From positions 52,604 to 116,603 of the forward strand of contig NZ_RKMH01000013.1 in assembly GCF_003797185.1 (NCBI RefSeq): DNA of 64,000 bases. The letters are read 5' to 3'. Position 1 is the stretch's first letter. The number at the start of each line of letters is the position of its first letter. Made by a program: the position numbers and the translations under genes. Under the pieces are notes generated by a model, which worked only from the letters and a program-made list of their open reading frames with translations, did no database searches and had not been told where the DNA came from. This DNA is from Gordonia oryzae (GTDB taxonomy: Bacteria; Actinomycetota; Actinomycetes; Mycobacteriales; Mycobacteriaceae). This document shows positions 53,962-63,586 of the stretch, piece by piece.

Positions 53962-54876
53962 TCACTCGCGAACGTAGACACGCAGCGTGACATATCCGGT
54001 CACCGCTGCCAACACAATTCCTCCGATGACGAGCCAGGGCGAGACGAACAACACGTCGCCGATCGTCACCCGAGGCACGATGTTGACCCCGTACAAACCG
54101 GCCAGGGCTCTATCGAAGAAGAAGATCTTGGCCAGGAACAGTCCACCGATCGCGAGCACCGAGCCAATGAACGCAGCCAGCATCGCCTCGATGAGGAAAG
54201 GCAGCTGGGTGTACCACCGGGTCGCGCCGACCAATCTCATGATCGACACCTCGGTCCGTCGGGTGAACGCCGCGATTTGCACCGTATTGACGATAAGCAG
54301 GATCGCGGCCACGGCGAGGATCGCAGCCACCGAGAACGCAGCGTTGCGCACACCGTCGAGCACCCCGAAGATCCGTTTGACCAGTTCACGTTGATCCAGG
54401 GCGCCCTCGACGCCGAGGTCCTGACGTCCCGAGAAGGCGTTATAGACGTCGTCGAAACGATCCGGATCCGACATCCGGACCTTGAACGACGCTTGCGAGA
54501 AGGTGTCCTGGGTGATCTGGTCGGCGATCTCGGGCGAGGTCTCCTCGAACATCTCCTTGGCCTGCTGAAACCCCTCTTCGGGGCTGACGTAGGTGACCGA
54601 TCCGACACCGGGCTGCTTTTCGAGTTCGGCGCGCAGCGTGGTGCACGGGGTGTTGCGGCAGTTGGCGTCGGCTTTGGAGACGTCCCCGTTGAGGAAGAAC
54701 TGCATCTCTACCCGGTCGAGGAAGATCTTCTGGCTCTTGTCGGCCATCTGGATCACCAACAACCCCCCGCCGAACATGCCCAAGGTAATCGCGGTGGTGA
54801 TGATCATCGCGACCGTCATGGTCAGGTTGCGGCGGAAGCCGTTGAAGACCTCGCTGAAGATGAATTGAGCTCGCAT
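53962..54876 (-). CDS. ftsX: Cell division ABC transporter permease FtsX
   Basis: This 304-aa protein starts at ATG 54876 (MRAQFIFSEVFNGFRRNLTM). Four membrane helices are present: one near 20-42, then three in the C-terminal half. A large extracytoplasmic loop contains a Cys pair (ANCRNTPCTT) between the first and second helices. FtsX with FtsE transmits signals to peptidoglycan hydrolases such as RipC at the septum. It is coupled with ftsE upstream (96 bp) and smpB downstream. Confidence 0.95.
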   Translation of the reverse strand: MRAQFIFSEVFNGFRRNLTMTVAMIITTAITLGMFGGGLLVIQMADKSQKIFLDRVEMQFFLNGDVSKADANCRNTPCTTLRAELEKQPGVGSVTYVSPEEGFQQAKEMFEETSPEIADQITQDTFSQASFKVRMSDPDRFDDVYNAFSGRQDLGVEGALDQRELVKRIFGVLDGVRNAAFSVAAILAVAAILLIVNTVQIAAFTRRTEVSIMRLVGATRWYTQLPFLIEAMLAAFIGSVLAIGGLFLAKIFFFDRALAGLYGVNIVPRVTIGDVLFVSPWLVIGGIVLAAVTGYVTLRVYVRE

Positions 54877-54972
54877 GGCTGCTCGGATGTCCTTCTGGTT
54901 CGTGGGGGCTCGCGCGGATGGGCCGACGGTTCTTGGCATCACCTGCACGCGAGCCGGATCGGCACTTGTCGC

Positions 54973-55659
54973 TCAGCCGATGCCGTAGACGCCTTGCTCG
55001 TCGTTGCGGACCAGCCGCCCGTTGTCGAATTCGAGGACCCGACGGCGCATCGCGTCGACGATGTGCCGGTCGTGGGTGGCCATCACCACCGTCGTGCCGC
55101 GCCGGTTCACCCGATCGAGCACGTCAACGATCTCCTCGCTGGTCTCCGGGTCGAGGTTTCCGGTCGGCTCGTCGGCCAGCAGCACCAGCGGTCGGTTGGC
55201 GATCGCTCGGGCGATGGCCACACGCTGCATCTCACCGCCCGAGAGCTCGTAGGGCATGCGGTCGAGTTTGCCCTCCAGACCCACGTAGTCGAGGACCTCG
55301 GGCACCACCTTGCGGATCATCGACGGCGGTTTGCCGATCACCTCCAGGGCGAAGGCGACATTGTCGGCTACCGACTTCTGCTGCAGCAGCCGGAAATCCT
55401 GGAACACGCAGCCGATCGACTGGCGCAGTTTGGGTACCAGACGGCCCTTGAGGTTGTTGACGTGGAAGTCGCCGACATAGATCTGACCGGAGGTTGGCTT
55501 GTCCTCTTTGAGTAACAACCGGAAGAAGGTCGACTTCCCCGATCCGGAGGGCCCGATGAGGAACGCGAACTCACCCTTGTCCACTTCGAGGGACAGCTCG
55601 GACAGAGCCGGCCGGGAGGAGGCCTTGTACTTCATCGTGACGTTGTCCAGCGTGATCAC
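54973..55659 (-). CDS. ftsE: Cell division ATP-binding protein FtsE
   Basis: This 228-aa ABC ATPase starts at GTG 55659 ([11 protein letters not shown]). Walker [10 protein letters not shown] is at 36-44, the Q-loop FQDFRLL near 85, the signature [14 protein letters not shown] near 135-148, and Walker [13 protein letters not shown] near 158. The H-loop is in ATHDRHIV. The longer open frame upstream is not coding. FtsE binds FtsX on the cytosolic side and drives control of septal cell-wall hydrolysis. Confidence 0.95.
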   Translation of the reverse strand: MITLDNVTMKYKASSRPALSELSLEVDKGEFAFLIGPSGSGKSTFFRLLLKEDKPTSGQIYVGDFHVNNLKGRLVPKLRQSIGCVFQDFRLLQQKSVADNVAFALEVIGKPPSMIRKVVPEVLDYVGLEGKLDRMPYELSGGEMQRVAIARAIANRPLVLLADEPTGNLDPETSEEIVDVLDRVNRRGTTVVMATHDRHIVDAMRRRVLEFDNGRLVRNDEQGVYGIG

Positions 55660-55750
55660 AGGGACCCAGTGTAACGACGACGCCTGAGAGTCCCGTTCAG
55701 GCGGACGTGCGGCGCGTTGACCTCGCTCCTGCGGCCCTCGATCGCACGTC

Positions 55751-56464
55751 TCAGCGCGTGGGGACGGGTGTGGTGGTCGTCGTCTCGGAGGGCAGCCGGA
55801 AACCGGGGATGAGACCACCGCTCGGCGCCGAGGATCGTCCTGTCGAAGGCTCCTCCCGGGCACCGGACGCACCGGACTGCACCGACGACTCGCCCGACTC
55901 CGACGAGAACACAGACGACGAGGTCGTTGACGAATAGGTGGTCGTCGGCTCCCGATAGGTGGGCTCGCTCGTGCGGATCACCTGCCGGTCGGTGGACGGC
56001 TGCTCCGGCGGCGCGTATCGCTGCGAGGTGTAGAAGTACATCGCCCAACACGCCACAAACAGGACCACCAGGATCGCCGTGCCGGTGCGCACGCGAGTGC
56101 CCTTGATGTGCTTCCAGTTCCGGTCGCGCCACCCACGGCGATGCGCGGTCGCGGGTGTGGGATCGGTGGCCGGGCGGGCACCGGTATCGGACTCGACGTC
56201 GTCGGTGACGATCGGGATCTGGTCGGTGTCGACGATGGGGTCTAGGCGAGCATGGGTGCTTCTGAGCGCAGCCGGCGCGGTCGGTGTCGCTGTGGTCGGT
56301 GTCGCGGTGGTCGGTGTCGCGGTGGGCGGCGCGTCGTGCGGCAATGGGTGGCGGAGTTCGCCCTCGCGGGCGGCCGTCGTGTCATCAGGCGTCTGGCCCG
56401 GCGTCGGGGTACCGGGTATCGGGGTACCGGGGCTCTTGTCACCGGGCAGTTCTCGATCGGCCAT
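55751..56464 (-). CDS. Pro/Thr-rich single-pass membrane protein
   Basis: This 237-aa protein has a cytoplasmic N-terminus of about 125 residues rich in Pro, Thr and Ala with TATPT tandem repeats, then basic residues ([15 protein letters not shown]). One membrane helix follows ([18 protein letters not shown]), then a Ser/Thr/Glu-rich extracytoplasmic tail. Its place between mscS and ftsE matches the Pro-rich membrane protein Rv3103c of M. tuberculosis. No function is known. The ATG start overlaps the mscS stop by one base. Confidence 0.75.
   Translation of the reverse strand: MADRELPGDKSPGTPIPGTPTPGQTPDDTTAAREGELRHPLPHDAPPTATPTTATPTTATPTAPAALRSTHARLDPIVDTDQIPIVTDDVESDTGARPATDPTPATAHRRGWRDRNWKHIKGTRVRTGTAILVVLFVACWAMYFYTSQRYAPPEQPSTDRQVIRTSEPTYREPTTTYSSTTSSSVFSSESGESSVQSGASGAREEPSTGRSSAPSGGLIPGFRLPSETTTTTPVPTR
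56280..56324. repeat. 15-bp tandem repeat encoding TATPT
   Basis: GTCGGTGTCGCGGTG is present at 56295-56309 and 56310-56324, with a near copy at 56280-56294. Translated on the minus strand it gives TATPT units in the cytoplasmic tail of the membrane protein at 55751-56464. It is in frame, hence length-variable without frameshift. Confidence 0.88.
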
Positions 56465-57474
56465 CAGGCTCCCCTGTCCCGGTCGGCACGGCCGTCGGTG
56501 CCGGGTGCGCTCACGGTGTCAGCGAGTGTCGCCGGCGGGGCGGCACCGGACTGGGCGTCGTGCCCGGCGGCGACGGTGATGCCCTCGGCGGCGAGCGCGC
56601 GCACGATCGACACGCGCAGCGCCCGGCTCACCTCGAACTGTTTGCCGGGCAGCGTCCGCGCGACGATGCGGACGGTGATCGAGTCCAGTTCGAGGTCGGT
56701 GACCCCAAGCGACGACGGCGTGTCGAGGAGCAGGTCGTGCCAACGCGCGGTTGCGTAGAACTCGCGGCCCACCCGGTCGAGCGTTTCGTTGACGAGTCCG
56801 ATGTCGGCCTTGGCCGGCACCGGGACGTCCACTACCGCCCGCGCCCAGTCCTTGGATAGATTGGTGGCCTTGATGATCTGGCCGTTGGGCACGGTGATGA
56901 CCTCGCCCTCGCTGGTGCGCAGTTTGGTCACGCGCAGGGTGACGTCCTCGACGGTGCCGTCGGCGTTCTGGCCGCCGGTGACCATCAAACTGACCACGTC
57001 GCCGTACCCGTACTGCTTCTCGGCGACCACGAAGAACCCCGCCAGGATGTCCTGCACCACACGCTGCGCACCGAAGCCGAGGGCCGCGCCGATCACCGCA
57101 CTCGGTCCGGTCAAGCCGGTGATGGGCACGTCGAGGATCACCAGAAAGCGGATCAGTACGATCGCGATGACCACGACGATCAGCACCCACGCGACCACAT
57201 CGACCAGGGCCCGACGATGTTTGGTGTCCTCGGTCTGGACGATCAGGTCGCTGTTGTGGAAGCTGCTGTCGACGCGCGCGGCGTACTTGGCCGCCGACCA
57301 TCGGATGAATCGGATAACGATGAGACCGCCGAGGACCCACGTGACCATCTGCAGCCCGTCGGTAACCAGCCAAACATAGATGGACCCGATGATCTGCTCG
57401 GTCACGTTCTGCGGACTGGTCGCAGCAAGGACGTGATGCGGACTCGCCGCCGCGAGCAACTCAGCCCTCGACAT
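56464..57474 (-). CDS. MscS-family mechanosensitive ion channel
   Basis: This 336-aa protein has three membrane helices: about 35-55, about 90-112, and the pore-lining TM3 with [26 protein letters not shown]. The last is the Gly/Ala-rich MscS signature. A cytoplasmic beta domain follows ([44 protein letters not shown]) and an Ala-rich C-terminus. It opens under membrane tension to release solutes. The start at 57474 overlaps the prfB stop by 14 bp, so the genes are co-translated. The position corresponds to Rv3104c. Confidence 0.9.
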   Translation of the reverse strand: MSRAELLAAASPHHVLAATSPQNVTEQIIGSIYVWLVTDGLQMVTWVLGGLIVIRFIRWSAAKYAARVDSSFHNSDLIVQTEDTKHRRALVDVVAWVLIVVVIAIVLIRFLVILDVPITGLTGPSAVIGAALGFGAQRVVQDILAGFFVVAEKQYGYGDVVSLMVTGGQNADGTVEDVTLRVTKLRTSEGEVITVPNGQIIKATNLSKDWARAVVDVPVPAKADIGLVNETLDRVGREFYATARWHDLLLDTPSSLGVTDLELDSITVRIVARTLPGKQFEVSRALRVSIVRALAAEGITVAAGHDAQSGAAPPATLADTVSAPGTDGRADRDRGA

Positions 57475-58576
57475 CGGCCATTCGCCAGCGGATGCCCGCC
57501 TCGATGAACTGGTCGATGTCGCCGTCCAGAATGGCGGTCGGGTTGTTGCTCTCGACGTTGGTCCGCAGGTCCTTCACCATCTGGTACGGGTGCAGGACGT
57601 AGGAACGCATCTGGTTGCCCCAGCTCGAACCGCCGTCACCCTTGAGCGCATCGAGTTCGGCGCGCTCCTCCTGACGCTTGCGTTCGAGGAGTTTGGCCTG
57701 CAGCACCCGCATCGCCGACGCCTTGTTCTGCAGCTGACTCTTCTCGTTCTGGCAGGTGACGACAATGCCGGTGGGCAGGTGCGTCAGACGCACTGCGGAG
57801 TCGGTGGTGTTGACCGACTGGCCGCCTGGGCCCGAGGAGCGGTAGACGTCGACCTTCAGTTCGTTCTCGTCGATGTCGATGTGGTCGGTGGTCTCCACCA
57901 CGGGCAGCACCTCGACCTCGGCGAAGGAGGTCTGCCTGCGGCCCTGGTTGTCGAAGGGGCTGATCCGGACCAGGCGATGGGTGCCCTGCTCAACCGAGAG
58001 GGTTCCGTACATGTACGGGGCCTTGACGGCGAAGGTCGCCGACTTCAGGCCCGCTTCCTCAGCGTAGGACGTGTCGTAGACCTCGACGCCGTAGCCGTGC
58101 TGCTCTGCCCAGCGCACATACATCCGCATCAACATCTGGGCCCAGTCCGCGGCGTCCACGCCACCGGCACCGGATCGGATGTTGACCAGCGCGTCACGCG
58201 CGTCGTACTCGCCGGCGAGCATGGTCTTGACCTCCATCGCGGCGATGTCGGTCCGTAGCGAGGCCCGTTCGGCGTCGGCATCGGCCAGCGCGCTGGTCCG
58301 CTCGTCACCGGCCTCGGACTCGGCGAGCTCGTAGAGCACCGGCATGTCCTCGAGCCGCTGACGCAATTCGGTGACCCGTCGCAACTCCGACTGAGCGTGG
58401 GAGAGCTCGCTGGTGACCTTCTGCGCGTGCTCCTGGTCGTTCCACAACTCGGGATCAGAAGCCTGCATCTCGAGTTCATCGATCCGACGGCGCAGTTCGT
58501 CGACGTCGAGCACCTTCTCCACGGTGGTGAGGGTGGTGTCGAGGGATTCGAGATCTGCGGTCACGTCGGGATGCAC
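57461..58576 (-). CDS. prfB: Peptide chain release factor 2
   Basis: This 371-aa protein has a helical N-terminal domain, the codon-recognition tripeptide SPF in [15 protein letters not shown], and the catalytic loop GGQ in [10 protein letters not shown] near 249-258. It releases polypeptides at UGA and UAA. The frame is uninterrupted from ATG 58576, so the programmed +1 frameshift known from many bacteria is absent, as is usual in actinobacteria. It leads the operon that continues into mscS. Confidence 0.97.
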   Translation of the reverse strand: MHPDVTADLESLDTTLTTVEKVLDVDELRRRIDELEMQASDPELWNDQEHAQKVTSELSHAQSELRRVTELRQRLEDMPVLYELAESEAGDERTSALADADAERASLRTDIAAMEVKTMLAGEYDARDALVNIRSGAGGVDAADWAQMLMRMYVRWAEQHGYGVEVYDTSYAEEAGLKSATFAVKAPYMYGTLSVEQGTHRLVRISPFDNQGRRQTSFAEVEVLPVVETTDHIDIDENELKVDVYRSSGPGGQSVNTTDSAVRLTHLPTGIVVTCQNEKSQLQNKASAMRVLQAKLLERKRQEERAELDALKGDGGSSWGNQMRSYVLHPYQMVKDLRTNVESNNPTAILDGDIDQFIEAGIRWRMADVEG

Positions 58577-58607
58577 GATTATTCAGGGTACCGGCTGGGA
58601 CGCACGG

Positions 58608-59006
58608 TCAGGACGTCGACGGCGGCATCTGGCCCGGGACCTGCGGCGGCGGCGGGAGTTCACCGAAATGCCAACTGGTCTCAGCCTTCCCCGGCTTGTA
58701 GACCACCGGGAGCTCGGAGCCGATCTGCGGCCACGGTTGGCCCTGACCGAGCACCATCGTCCCGTACACCTCGGCCGGTCGGGTGCCGGGACCGACGATG
58801 GTGCCCGAGACGGTGCAGAACGCCTCACCCACGCTGTCGGCCTGGGGACGCTCGCTGACCCCGGTGAGGGTCATCGTTCCCTGCACCAAGCCGGCGGCGC
58901 CGCGGGCGCCGCCTCCGATGCCGCCGACCCGGCGGCCACGCATCTGCTTGATCATCGCGACGGCCATGACTGCCAGGAGGATAGCGATCGACACGGTGAT
59001 CCACAT
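58608..59006 (-). CDS. Small single-pass membrane protein, function unknown
   Basis: This 132-aa protein starts at ATG 59006 ([20 protein letters not shown]), giving an N-terminal membrane helix followed by a basic, Gly-rich stretch ([17 protein letters not shown]). A beta-rich soluble domain then shows [41 protein letters not shown]. The tail is Pro-rich. It lies 31 bp before... the prfB start on the opposite flank and is divergent from hisN (45 bp). No family is recognised. Confidence 0.7.
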   Translation of the reverse strand: MWITVSIAILLAVMAVAMIKQMRGRRVGGIGGGARGAAGLVQGTMTLTGVSERPQADSVGEAFCTVSGTIVGPGTRPAEVYGTMVLGQGQPWPQIGSELPVVYKPGKAETSWHFGELPPPPQVPGQMPPSTS

Positions 59007-59051
59007 GACGGCCACCCTACCGGGCCCGGCCTCCGCGTTAGGCTTTCGCGC

Positions 59052-59855
59052 GTGACGTCTCACCCCGTTCCCGAATCCGACGATTCCGACCTCGGTATCG
59101 CGCTTCAGCTGGCGATCGCCGCCGACGACCTCACCATGGCGCGTTTCGGGGCGCTCGACCTACAGGTGTCGCAGAAGCCGGACCTCACCCCGGTCTCCGA
59201 TGCCGATCTGGCGTGCGAGGAGATGATCCGCGAGTACCTGTCGCGCCGACGGCCAGGCGACGTCGTGCTCGGCGAGGAGTTCGGCGGCGAGCCGACGAGA
59301 TCGGGGCGCCAATGGGTGATCGACCCGATCGACGGAACCAAGAACTTCGTGCGCGGTGTACCTGTGTGGGCAACGTTGATCTCGCTGCTCGTCGACGGCG
59401 TTGCGACAGTCGGGGTGGTCTCAGCACCCGCACTGCGTCGGCGGTGGTGGGCAGCGCAAGGCCAGGGGGCGTTCGCGGAGTTCGACGGCCGCACCCGGTC
59501 GTTGTCCGTCTCAGGCGTCGCCGACGTGGCCTCGGCAAGCCTGGCGTTCTCCAGTCTGTCCGGGTGGGCGCAGGCCGGCATCCGTGAGAGGTTCATCGCA
59601 CTCACCGACGAGGTGTGGCGGGTGCGCGGATACGGCGACTTCTTCAACTACTGCCTCGTCGCCGAGGGAGCGGTCGACATCGCCGCAGAGCCCGAGGTCT
59701 CGCTGTGGGATCTCGCGGCCCCCGACATCATCGTCCGGGAAGCGGGTGGGCGATTCACCGCCCTCGACGGGACGCCCGGTCCGCGGGGTGGCAACGCCGT
59801 GGCCACTAACGGACTGCTGCACGAACAGGTACTCACCGCGCTCGCGGCGGACTGA
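59052..59855 (+). CDS. hisN: Histidinol-phosphatase, inositol-monophosphatase type
   Basis: This 267-aa protein starts at GTG 59052. Metal-binding motifs are GEEFGGE near 73-79 and [17 protein letters not shown] (Asp91 to Asp94), and a C-terminal [17 protein letters not shown] supplies the last metal-binding Asp. This is the IMPase fold, and the neighbourhood (prfB, fadE24/23) is that of Rv3137, the histidinol-phosphatase HisN of M. tuberculosis. It removes phosphate from histidinol phosphate, the penultimate part of histidine synthesis. An inositol monophosphatase activity cannot be excluded by eye. Confidence 0.88.
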   Translation: MTSHPVPESDDSDLGIALQLAIAADDLTMARFGALDLQVSQKPDLTPVSDADLACEEMIREYLSRRRPGDVVLGEEFGGEPTRSGRQWVIDPIDGTKNFVRGVPVWATLISLLVDGVATVGVVSAPALRRRWWAAQGQGAFAEFDGRTRSLSVSGVADVASASLAFSSLSGWAQAGIRERFIALTDEVWRVRGYGDFFNYCLVAEGAVDIAAEPEVSLWDLAAPDIIVREAGGRFTALDGTPGPRGGNAVATNGLLHEQVLTALAAD

Positions 59856-59884
59856 GCCACACCCGGGCGTTTCGGCCGCACATG

Positions 59885-60544
59885 TCAGAACTCGGCTGCG
59901 GACTCCTGATCGAGTACGGCGAATTCGGTTGCCGCGTCCTTCATCTCGCGCAATCGTGAGTAGTGGATACCAGTGCCCGCGTCGGACAGGATGGCTTGAT
60001 GGATAGGCACCGCGACGCGTGGCGCCATGGCACGCAGATAATCCACCGCCTCGCTGAGTTTCATCCACGGCGCCGCCGCCGGCAACGCGAGGACGTCGAC
60101 CTTCTCGAACGGGATGTAGAACGAGTCGCCCGGATGCATGAACCGCCCGGCGCCCTGCGACGAGTCGAGGACATAGGAGACGTTGTCGACGACCGGGATT
60201 TCCGGATGGATCACCGCGTGCCGGCCGCCGGTCATCCGGGCGGTGACCGCTCCGAAGTCCACCTGCTGCCCGGGGAGCGCCGGGGTCCACTCCCCCGCCA
60301 CGTCGGCGTCATTAAGTTGCCGGGCAGTCTGCGGATCGGCGTATCGGAACGCCCGCGGATTGGCCGCGACGAGATCCGGCAGCCGCGCAGGGTCACAGTG
60401 ATCGGGATGTTGGTGGGTGATCAGAATCGCGTCGAGTCCGGTGATGCCCTCGAAACCATGCGAAAGATTTCCCGGATCGAACAGAATCTTCGCCCCATCG
60501 AGTTCAACCAGCAGGCACGAATGACCGAAGTGGGTGAGTTGCAT
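59885..60544 (-). CDS. MBL-fold metal-dependent hydrolase (UlaG-like)
   Basis: This 219-aa cytosolic protein begins MQLTHFGHSCLLVELDGAKILFDPG, the start of UlaG/YtkL-like metallo-beta-lactamase proteins, and has the metal motif THQHPDHCD (H-x-H-x-D-H) near 43-51. MHPGDSFYIP and VAVPIHQAILSD further on supply more ligands. The substrate is unknown. It is convergent with hisN (29 bp) and divergent from the fadE24 operon, whose palindromes lie 116-156 bp upstream of its start. Confidence 0.85.
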   Translation of the reverse strand: MQLTHFGHSCLLVELDGAKILFDPGNLSHGFEGITGLDAILITHQHPDHCDPARLPDLVAANPRAFRYADPQTARQLNDADVAGEWTPALPGQQVDFGAVTARMTGGRHAVIHPEIPVVDNVSYVLDSSQGAGRFMHPGDSFYIPFEKVDVLALPAAAPWMKLSEAVDYLRAMAPRVAVPIHQAILSDAGTGIHYSRLREMKDAATEFAVLDQESAAEF

Positions 60545-60659
60545 GCCTCCACTGTGCTCCCGGCGGCCTCACATGTCAGCGAACCGCGTCATAACCGCTG
60601 TTCGCCCCAGCACACACGGCCGGGACGACGAGCCCCGGCGAACCAACACGTGACAATCT

Positions 60660-60700
60660 TCTTACCCATGAGTAAGATCATTCCTTACCGCCGGGTAAGG
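60660..60700. promoter_or_regulatory. Two matching palindromic operators before fadE24
   Basis: Palindrome A (60660-60677) is TCTTACC-CATG-AGTAAGA and palindrome B (60683-60700) is CCTTACC-GCCG-GGTAAGG. Both fit YCTTACC-N4-RGTAAGR, and their centres are 23 bp apart, a little over two helical turns. They lie 45-85 bp before the fadE24 start. This is the form of a TetR-family operator pair controlling a fatty-acid oxidation operon; the regulator is not in the window. Confidence 0.75.
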
Positions 60701-60744
60701 TATCCCGGAGCCGTACCGCCCCACCCAGTCAACCACTGCGAGAA

Positions 60745-62124
60745 ATGGTGAATATGTCTACTCACACCGAACCCCGCGACACCTCCGCCGTCGGGAAGAC
60801 CCGTCATCCCCGCAACTTCATCGGCACCGCGATGCGCGTGCTGACCACGGTCACGGGCTCGGAGTTCGCCGAGAAGTACCAGATCCGGGAACCCCTCAAC
60901 CGGATCGCGTACCAGGCAACCAAGACCGGGTTCCAGACCCTCGGCGCCGCCAACCGCGCCTTCGCTAAGGTGCAGGGCGGGTCAGGCCCGGCCAAGCGCC
61001 TCACGACCACGCCTAAGGGCTACTTTGATCTCACGCCCGACGACGAACAACAGATGATCGCCGAGACGGTCAAGGAGTTCGCCACCGAAATCCTGCGTCC
61101 GGCCGCCTACGACGCCGACGCCGCGGCCACCGCGCCGGAGGGCATCGTCAAGCGCTCCGCGGAACTCGGCATCACCATGATCAACGTCCCCGAGGAACTC
61201 GACGGCGCGGCCACCGAGCGCGGGGTCGTGACCAACGCGTTGGTCGCCGAGGCGATGGCCTACGGCGACATGGGTCTCGCGCTGCCGCTGCTCGCCCCGA
61301 GCGGTGTGGCCACCACCCTGACGAACTTCGGCAGCGACAGCCAGCAGAAGACCTACCTGCCCGACTTCGCCGGGGAGAACGTCCCGCAGTCAGCGGTCGT
61401 GATCGCCGAGCCACGCCCGCTGTTCGACGCATTCTCGTTACAGACCAAGGCAACCCGCGTGCCCAGCGGGTACCGGCTCAACGGTGTGAAGTCGTTCGTA
61501 CCGGCGGCGGGGTCGTCCGAACTGTTCGTCGTCGGTGCGCAACTCGACGGCCGGCCCGCACTGTTCATCGTCGAATCCGATTCCAAGGGTCTAATCGTCG
61601 AGGCCGACCCCGGTATGGGCGTGCGCGCCGCAGGCATGGGTCGACTACTACTGCAGGACGTCGCGGTGCCGGAGTCGGCGCTACTCGGCGAAGGTTCACC
61701 CGATGCCGCCTTCGCGGCGTATCGCGATGTGGTGCGGTTGTCGCGTCTGGGCTGGTCGGCGCTGGCCGCCGGAACCGGTCGGGCCGTACTCGACTATGTC
61801 ATCCCCTACGTCAACGAACGTGAGGCGTTCGGCGAGCCGATCTCCAACCGTCAGGCGGTGGCCTTCATGGTCGCCACCATGGCCACCGAGCTCGATGGCA
61901 TCCGTCTGGTCACCCTGCGCGGCGCCTCGCGCGCCGAGCAGGGCCTGTCGTTCGCCCGCGAGGCTGCCCTGGCACGCAAACTCACCATCGACAAGGGCCT
62001 GCAGATCGGTCTCGACGGTATCCAGCTACTCGGCGGCCACGGCTTCACCAAGGAACATCCGGTCGAGCGTTGGTACCGCGATCTGCGTGGCGCAGGTATC
62101 GGCGAGGGCATCGTCGTCCTGTAA
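60745..62124 (+). CDS. fadE24: Acyl-CoA dehydrogenase FadE24-like, probable non-catalytic partner
   Basis: This 459-aa protein starts at ATG 60745, or ATG 60754. It has a ~75-aa N-terminal extension, then the acyl-CoA dehydrogenase fold: FDLTPDDEQQMIAETVKEF, a middle beta domain, and the C-terminal helices with INEREAFGEPISNRQAVAF-like text and LLGGHGFTKEHPVERWYRD. Where many family members have the catalytic (Y/F)EGT, this one reads RDLRGAGIGEG, so the catalytic Glu seems to be missing. Adjacent unlike fadE pairs are known to form alpha2beta2 enzymes in mycobacteria; here the partner is the next gene, 27 bp on. Confidence 0.88.
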   Translation: MVNMSTHTEPRDTSAVGKTRHPRNFIGTAMRVLTTVTGSEFAEKYQIREPLNRIAYQATKTGFQTLGAANRAFAKVQGGSGPAKRLTTTPKGYFDLTPDDEQQMIAETVKEFATEILRPAAYDADAAATAPEGIVKRSAELGITMINVPEELDGAATERGVVTNALVAEAMAYGDMGLALPLLAPSGVATTLTNFGSDSQQKTYLPDFAGENVPQSAVVIAEPRPLFDAFSLQTKATRVPSGYRLNGVKSFVPAAGSSELFVVGAQLDGRPALFIVESDSKGLIVEADPGMGVRAAGMGRLLLQDVAVPESALLGEGSPDAAFAAYRDVVRLSRLGWSALAAGTGRAVLDYVIPYVNEREAFGEPISNRQAVAFMVATMATELDGIRLVTLRGASRAEQGLSFAREAALARKLTIDKGLQIGLDGIQLLGGHGFTKEHPVERWYRDLRGAGIGEGIVVL

Positions 62125-62151
62125 GGCGACCCGGGAATCGAGGACACAGTC

Positions 62152-63372
62152 ATGAGCATCAATCTGGAACTACCGAAGAAACTCGGCGTCACCATCGATC
62201 AGGCCCACCAGGCCGCGGCGGAGATCTTCCGTCCCATCTCACGCAAATACGATCTGCGCGAACACGATTACCCGGTCGAGCTCGATACCCTGGCGAGCCT
62301 GTACGACGGTCTGGCCGAGACCGGTCAGGCAGGCGCCGGCGCCGATGCCGGGCGGAGTAAGGACAAGGGCAAGGAGCGTCCCGAGGGCGTCGTGGTCAAC
62401 GGGGGCAACATGCAGTCGGTGGTCAACGTGATGGAGACCTCCTGGGGCGATGTGGGGCTCATGTTGTCGATCCCCTATCAGGGACTGGGCAATTCGGCGA
62501 TCGCCGCGGTCGCGACCGACGAGCAGCTTGAGCGCTTCGGCAAGGTGTGGGCGGCGATGGCCATCACCGAACCCAGCTTCGGCTCGGACTCGGCCGCAGT
62601 CACCACCACCGCCACCCTCGACGGCGACGAGTACGTCATCAACGGCGAGAAGATCTTCGTCACCGCGGGCTCACGCGCGAGCCACATCGTGGTGTGGGCG
62701 ACCGTCGACAGGAGCCTCGGCCGGGCCGCGATCAAAAGCTTCGTGGTGCCGCGCGAGCATCCCGGTGTCGAGGTGGTCCGGTTGGAGCACAAACTAGGCA
62801 TCCGGGTCTCCGACACCGCGGTGATCCGGTTCGAGAACTGCCGTATCCCCAAGGAGAACCTGCTCGGCAGCCCCGAAGTCGACACGAAGAAGGGCTTCGG
62901 CGGGGTCATGCAGACCTTCGACAACACGCGGCCCCTCGTCGCGGGGATGGCCGTCGGGGTCGCGCGGGCCGCACTCGAAGAGCTGCGTCGCATCCTGGAA
63001 GACGCGGGCATCGAGATCGACTACGATCGTCCCGCCGCCGATCAGCATGCCGCGGCAGCCGAATTCATCCGAATGGAATCCGATTGGGAGGCAGCGTATC
63101 TGCTGACCATGCGGGCGTGCTGGATGGCCGACAACAAGCAGCCCAACTCGTTGGAGGCCTCGATGGCCAAGGCCAAGGCCGGCCGTACGGGTACCGACGT
63201 CACCAACAAGGCCGTCGAATTGGCCGGTACGCCAGGCTATTCCGAGCGCCTGCTGCTCGAGAAATGGGCCCGCGACTCGAAAATCCTCGACATCTTCGAG
63301 GGCACCCAGCAGATCCAGCAACTCATCATCGCCCGCCGGGTGCTCGGGAAAAGCAGCGCCGAACTGAAGTGA
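62152..63372 (+). CDS. fadE23: Acyl-CoA dehydrogenase FadE23-like
   Basis: This 406-aa flavoprotein has AITEPSFGSDSAAVTTTA (flavin/substrate loop near 137), VINGEKIFVTAGSRA, RIPKENLLG, and the C-terminal helix WARDSKILDIFEGTQQIQQLIIARRVLG, whose Glu in FEGT is the usual catalytic base. A short charged insertion (GADAGRSKDKGKERPEG) lies near residues 63-80. It probably forms a heterotetramer with the upstream FadE24-like chain and oxidises an acyl-CoA in beta-oxidation. The operon ends at the hairpin at 63417. Confidence 0.9.
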   Translation: MSINLELPKKLGVTIDQAHQAAAEIFRPISRKYDLREHDYPVELDTLASLYDGLAETGQAGAGADAGRSKDKGKERPEGVVVNGGNMQSVVNVMETSWGDVGLMLSIPYQGLGNSAIAAVATDEQLERFGKVWAAMAITEPSFGSDSAAVTTTATLDGDEYVINGEKIFVTAGSRASHIVVWATVDRSLGRAAIKSFVVPREHPGVEVVRLEHKLGIRVSDTAVIRFENCRIPKENLLGSPEVDTKKGFGGVMQTFDNTRPLVAGMAVGVARAALEELRRILEDAGIEIDYDRPAADQHAAAAEFIRMESDWEAAYLLTMRACWMADNKQPNSLEASMAKAKAGRTGTDVTNKAVELAGTPGYSERLLLEKWARDSKILDIFEGTQQIQQLIIARRVLGKSSAELK

Positions 63373-63416
63373 GTCGCACGGCCGGTGATGTCATCTCCCC
63401 CGGCCGGCATTGAACA

Positions 63417-63459
63417 CGGGAATCGCCCCGCGGACACCAGGTCTGCGGGGCGATTCCCG
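63417..63459 (+). terminator. Strong hairpin terminator after fadE23
   Basis: The arms CGGGAATCGCCCCGC (63417-63431) and its exact complement (63445-63459) form a 15-bp stem with a 13-base loop, 44 bp after the fadE23 stop codon. Confidence 0.88.
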
Positions 63460-63515
63460 TCGGTGCGGATGTGTCGGGCTCCGACGCGGTGTCGGTCGGG
63501 AGGACGCGAACCGGC

Positions 63516-63586
63516 TCACGCCTCCGGCAGCGGCCGCCCGGATTGCTCCGACCACACCACCAGATCCTCCGGGTGCAGGCCTAGCC
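63516..63586 (-). other. Possible C-terminal end of an unknown minus-strand gene
   Basis: On the minus strand a frame ends LGLHPEDLVVWSEQSGRPLPEA with TGA at 63518-63516. The wording looks like genuine protein, but the frame upstream (beyond about 63586) turns into text antisense to the TPP-enzyme fragment. The real upstream part of this gene therefore appears to be missing. The family is not recognised. Confidence 0.3.

Noticed and set aside
57461..58576. Programmed frameshift in prfB
   Set aside because: The frame is continuous from ATG to the GGQ loop and beyond; no internal UGA is present.
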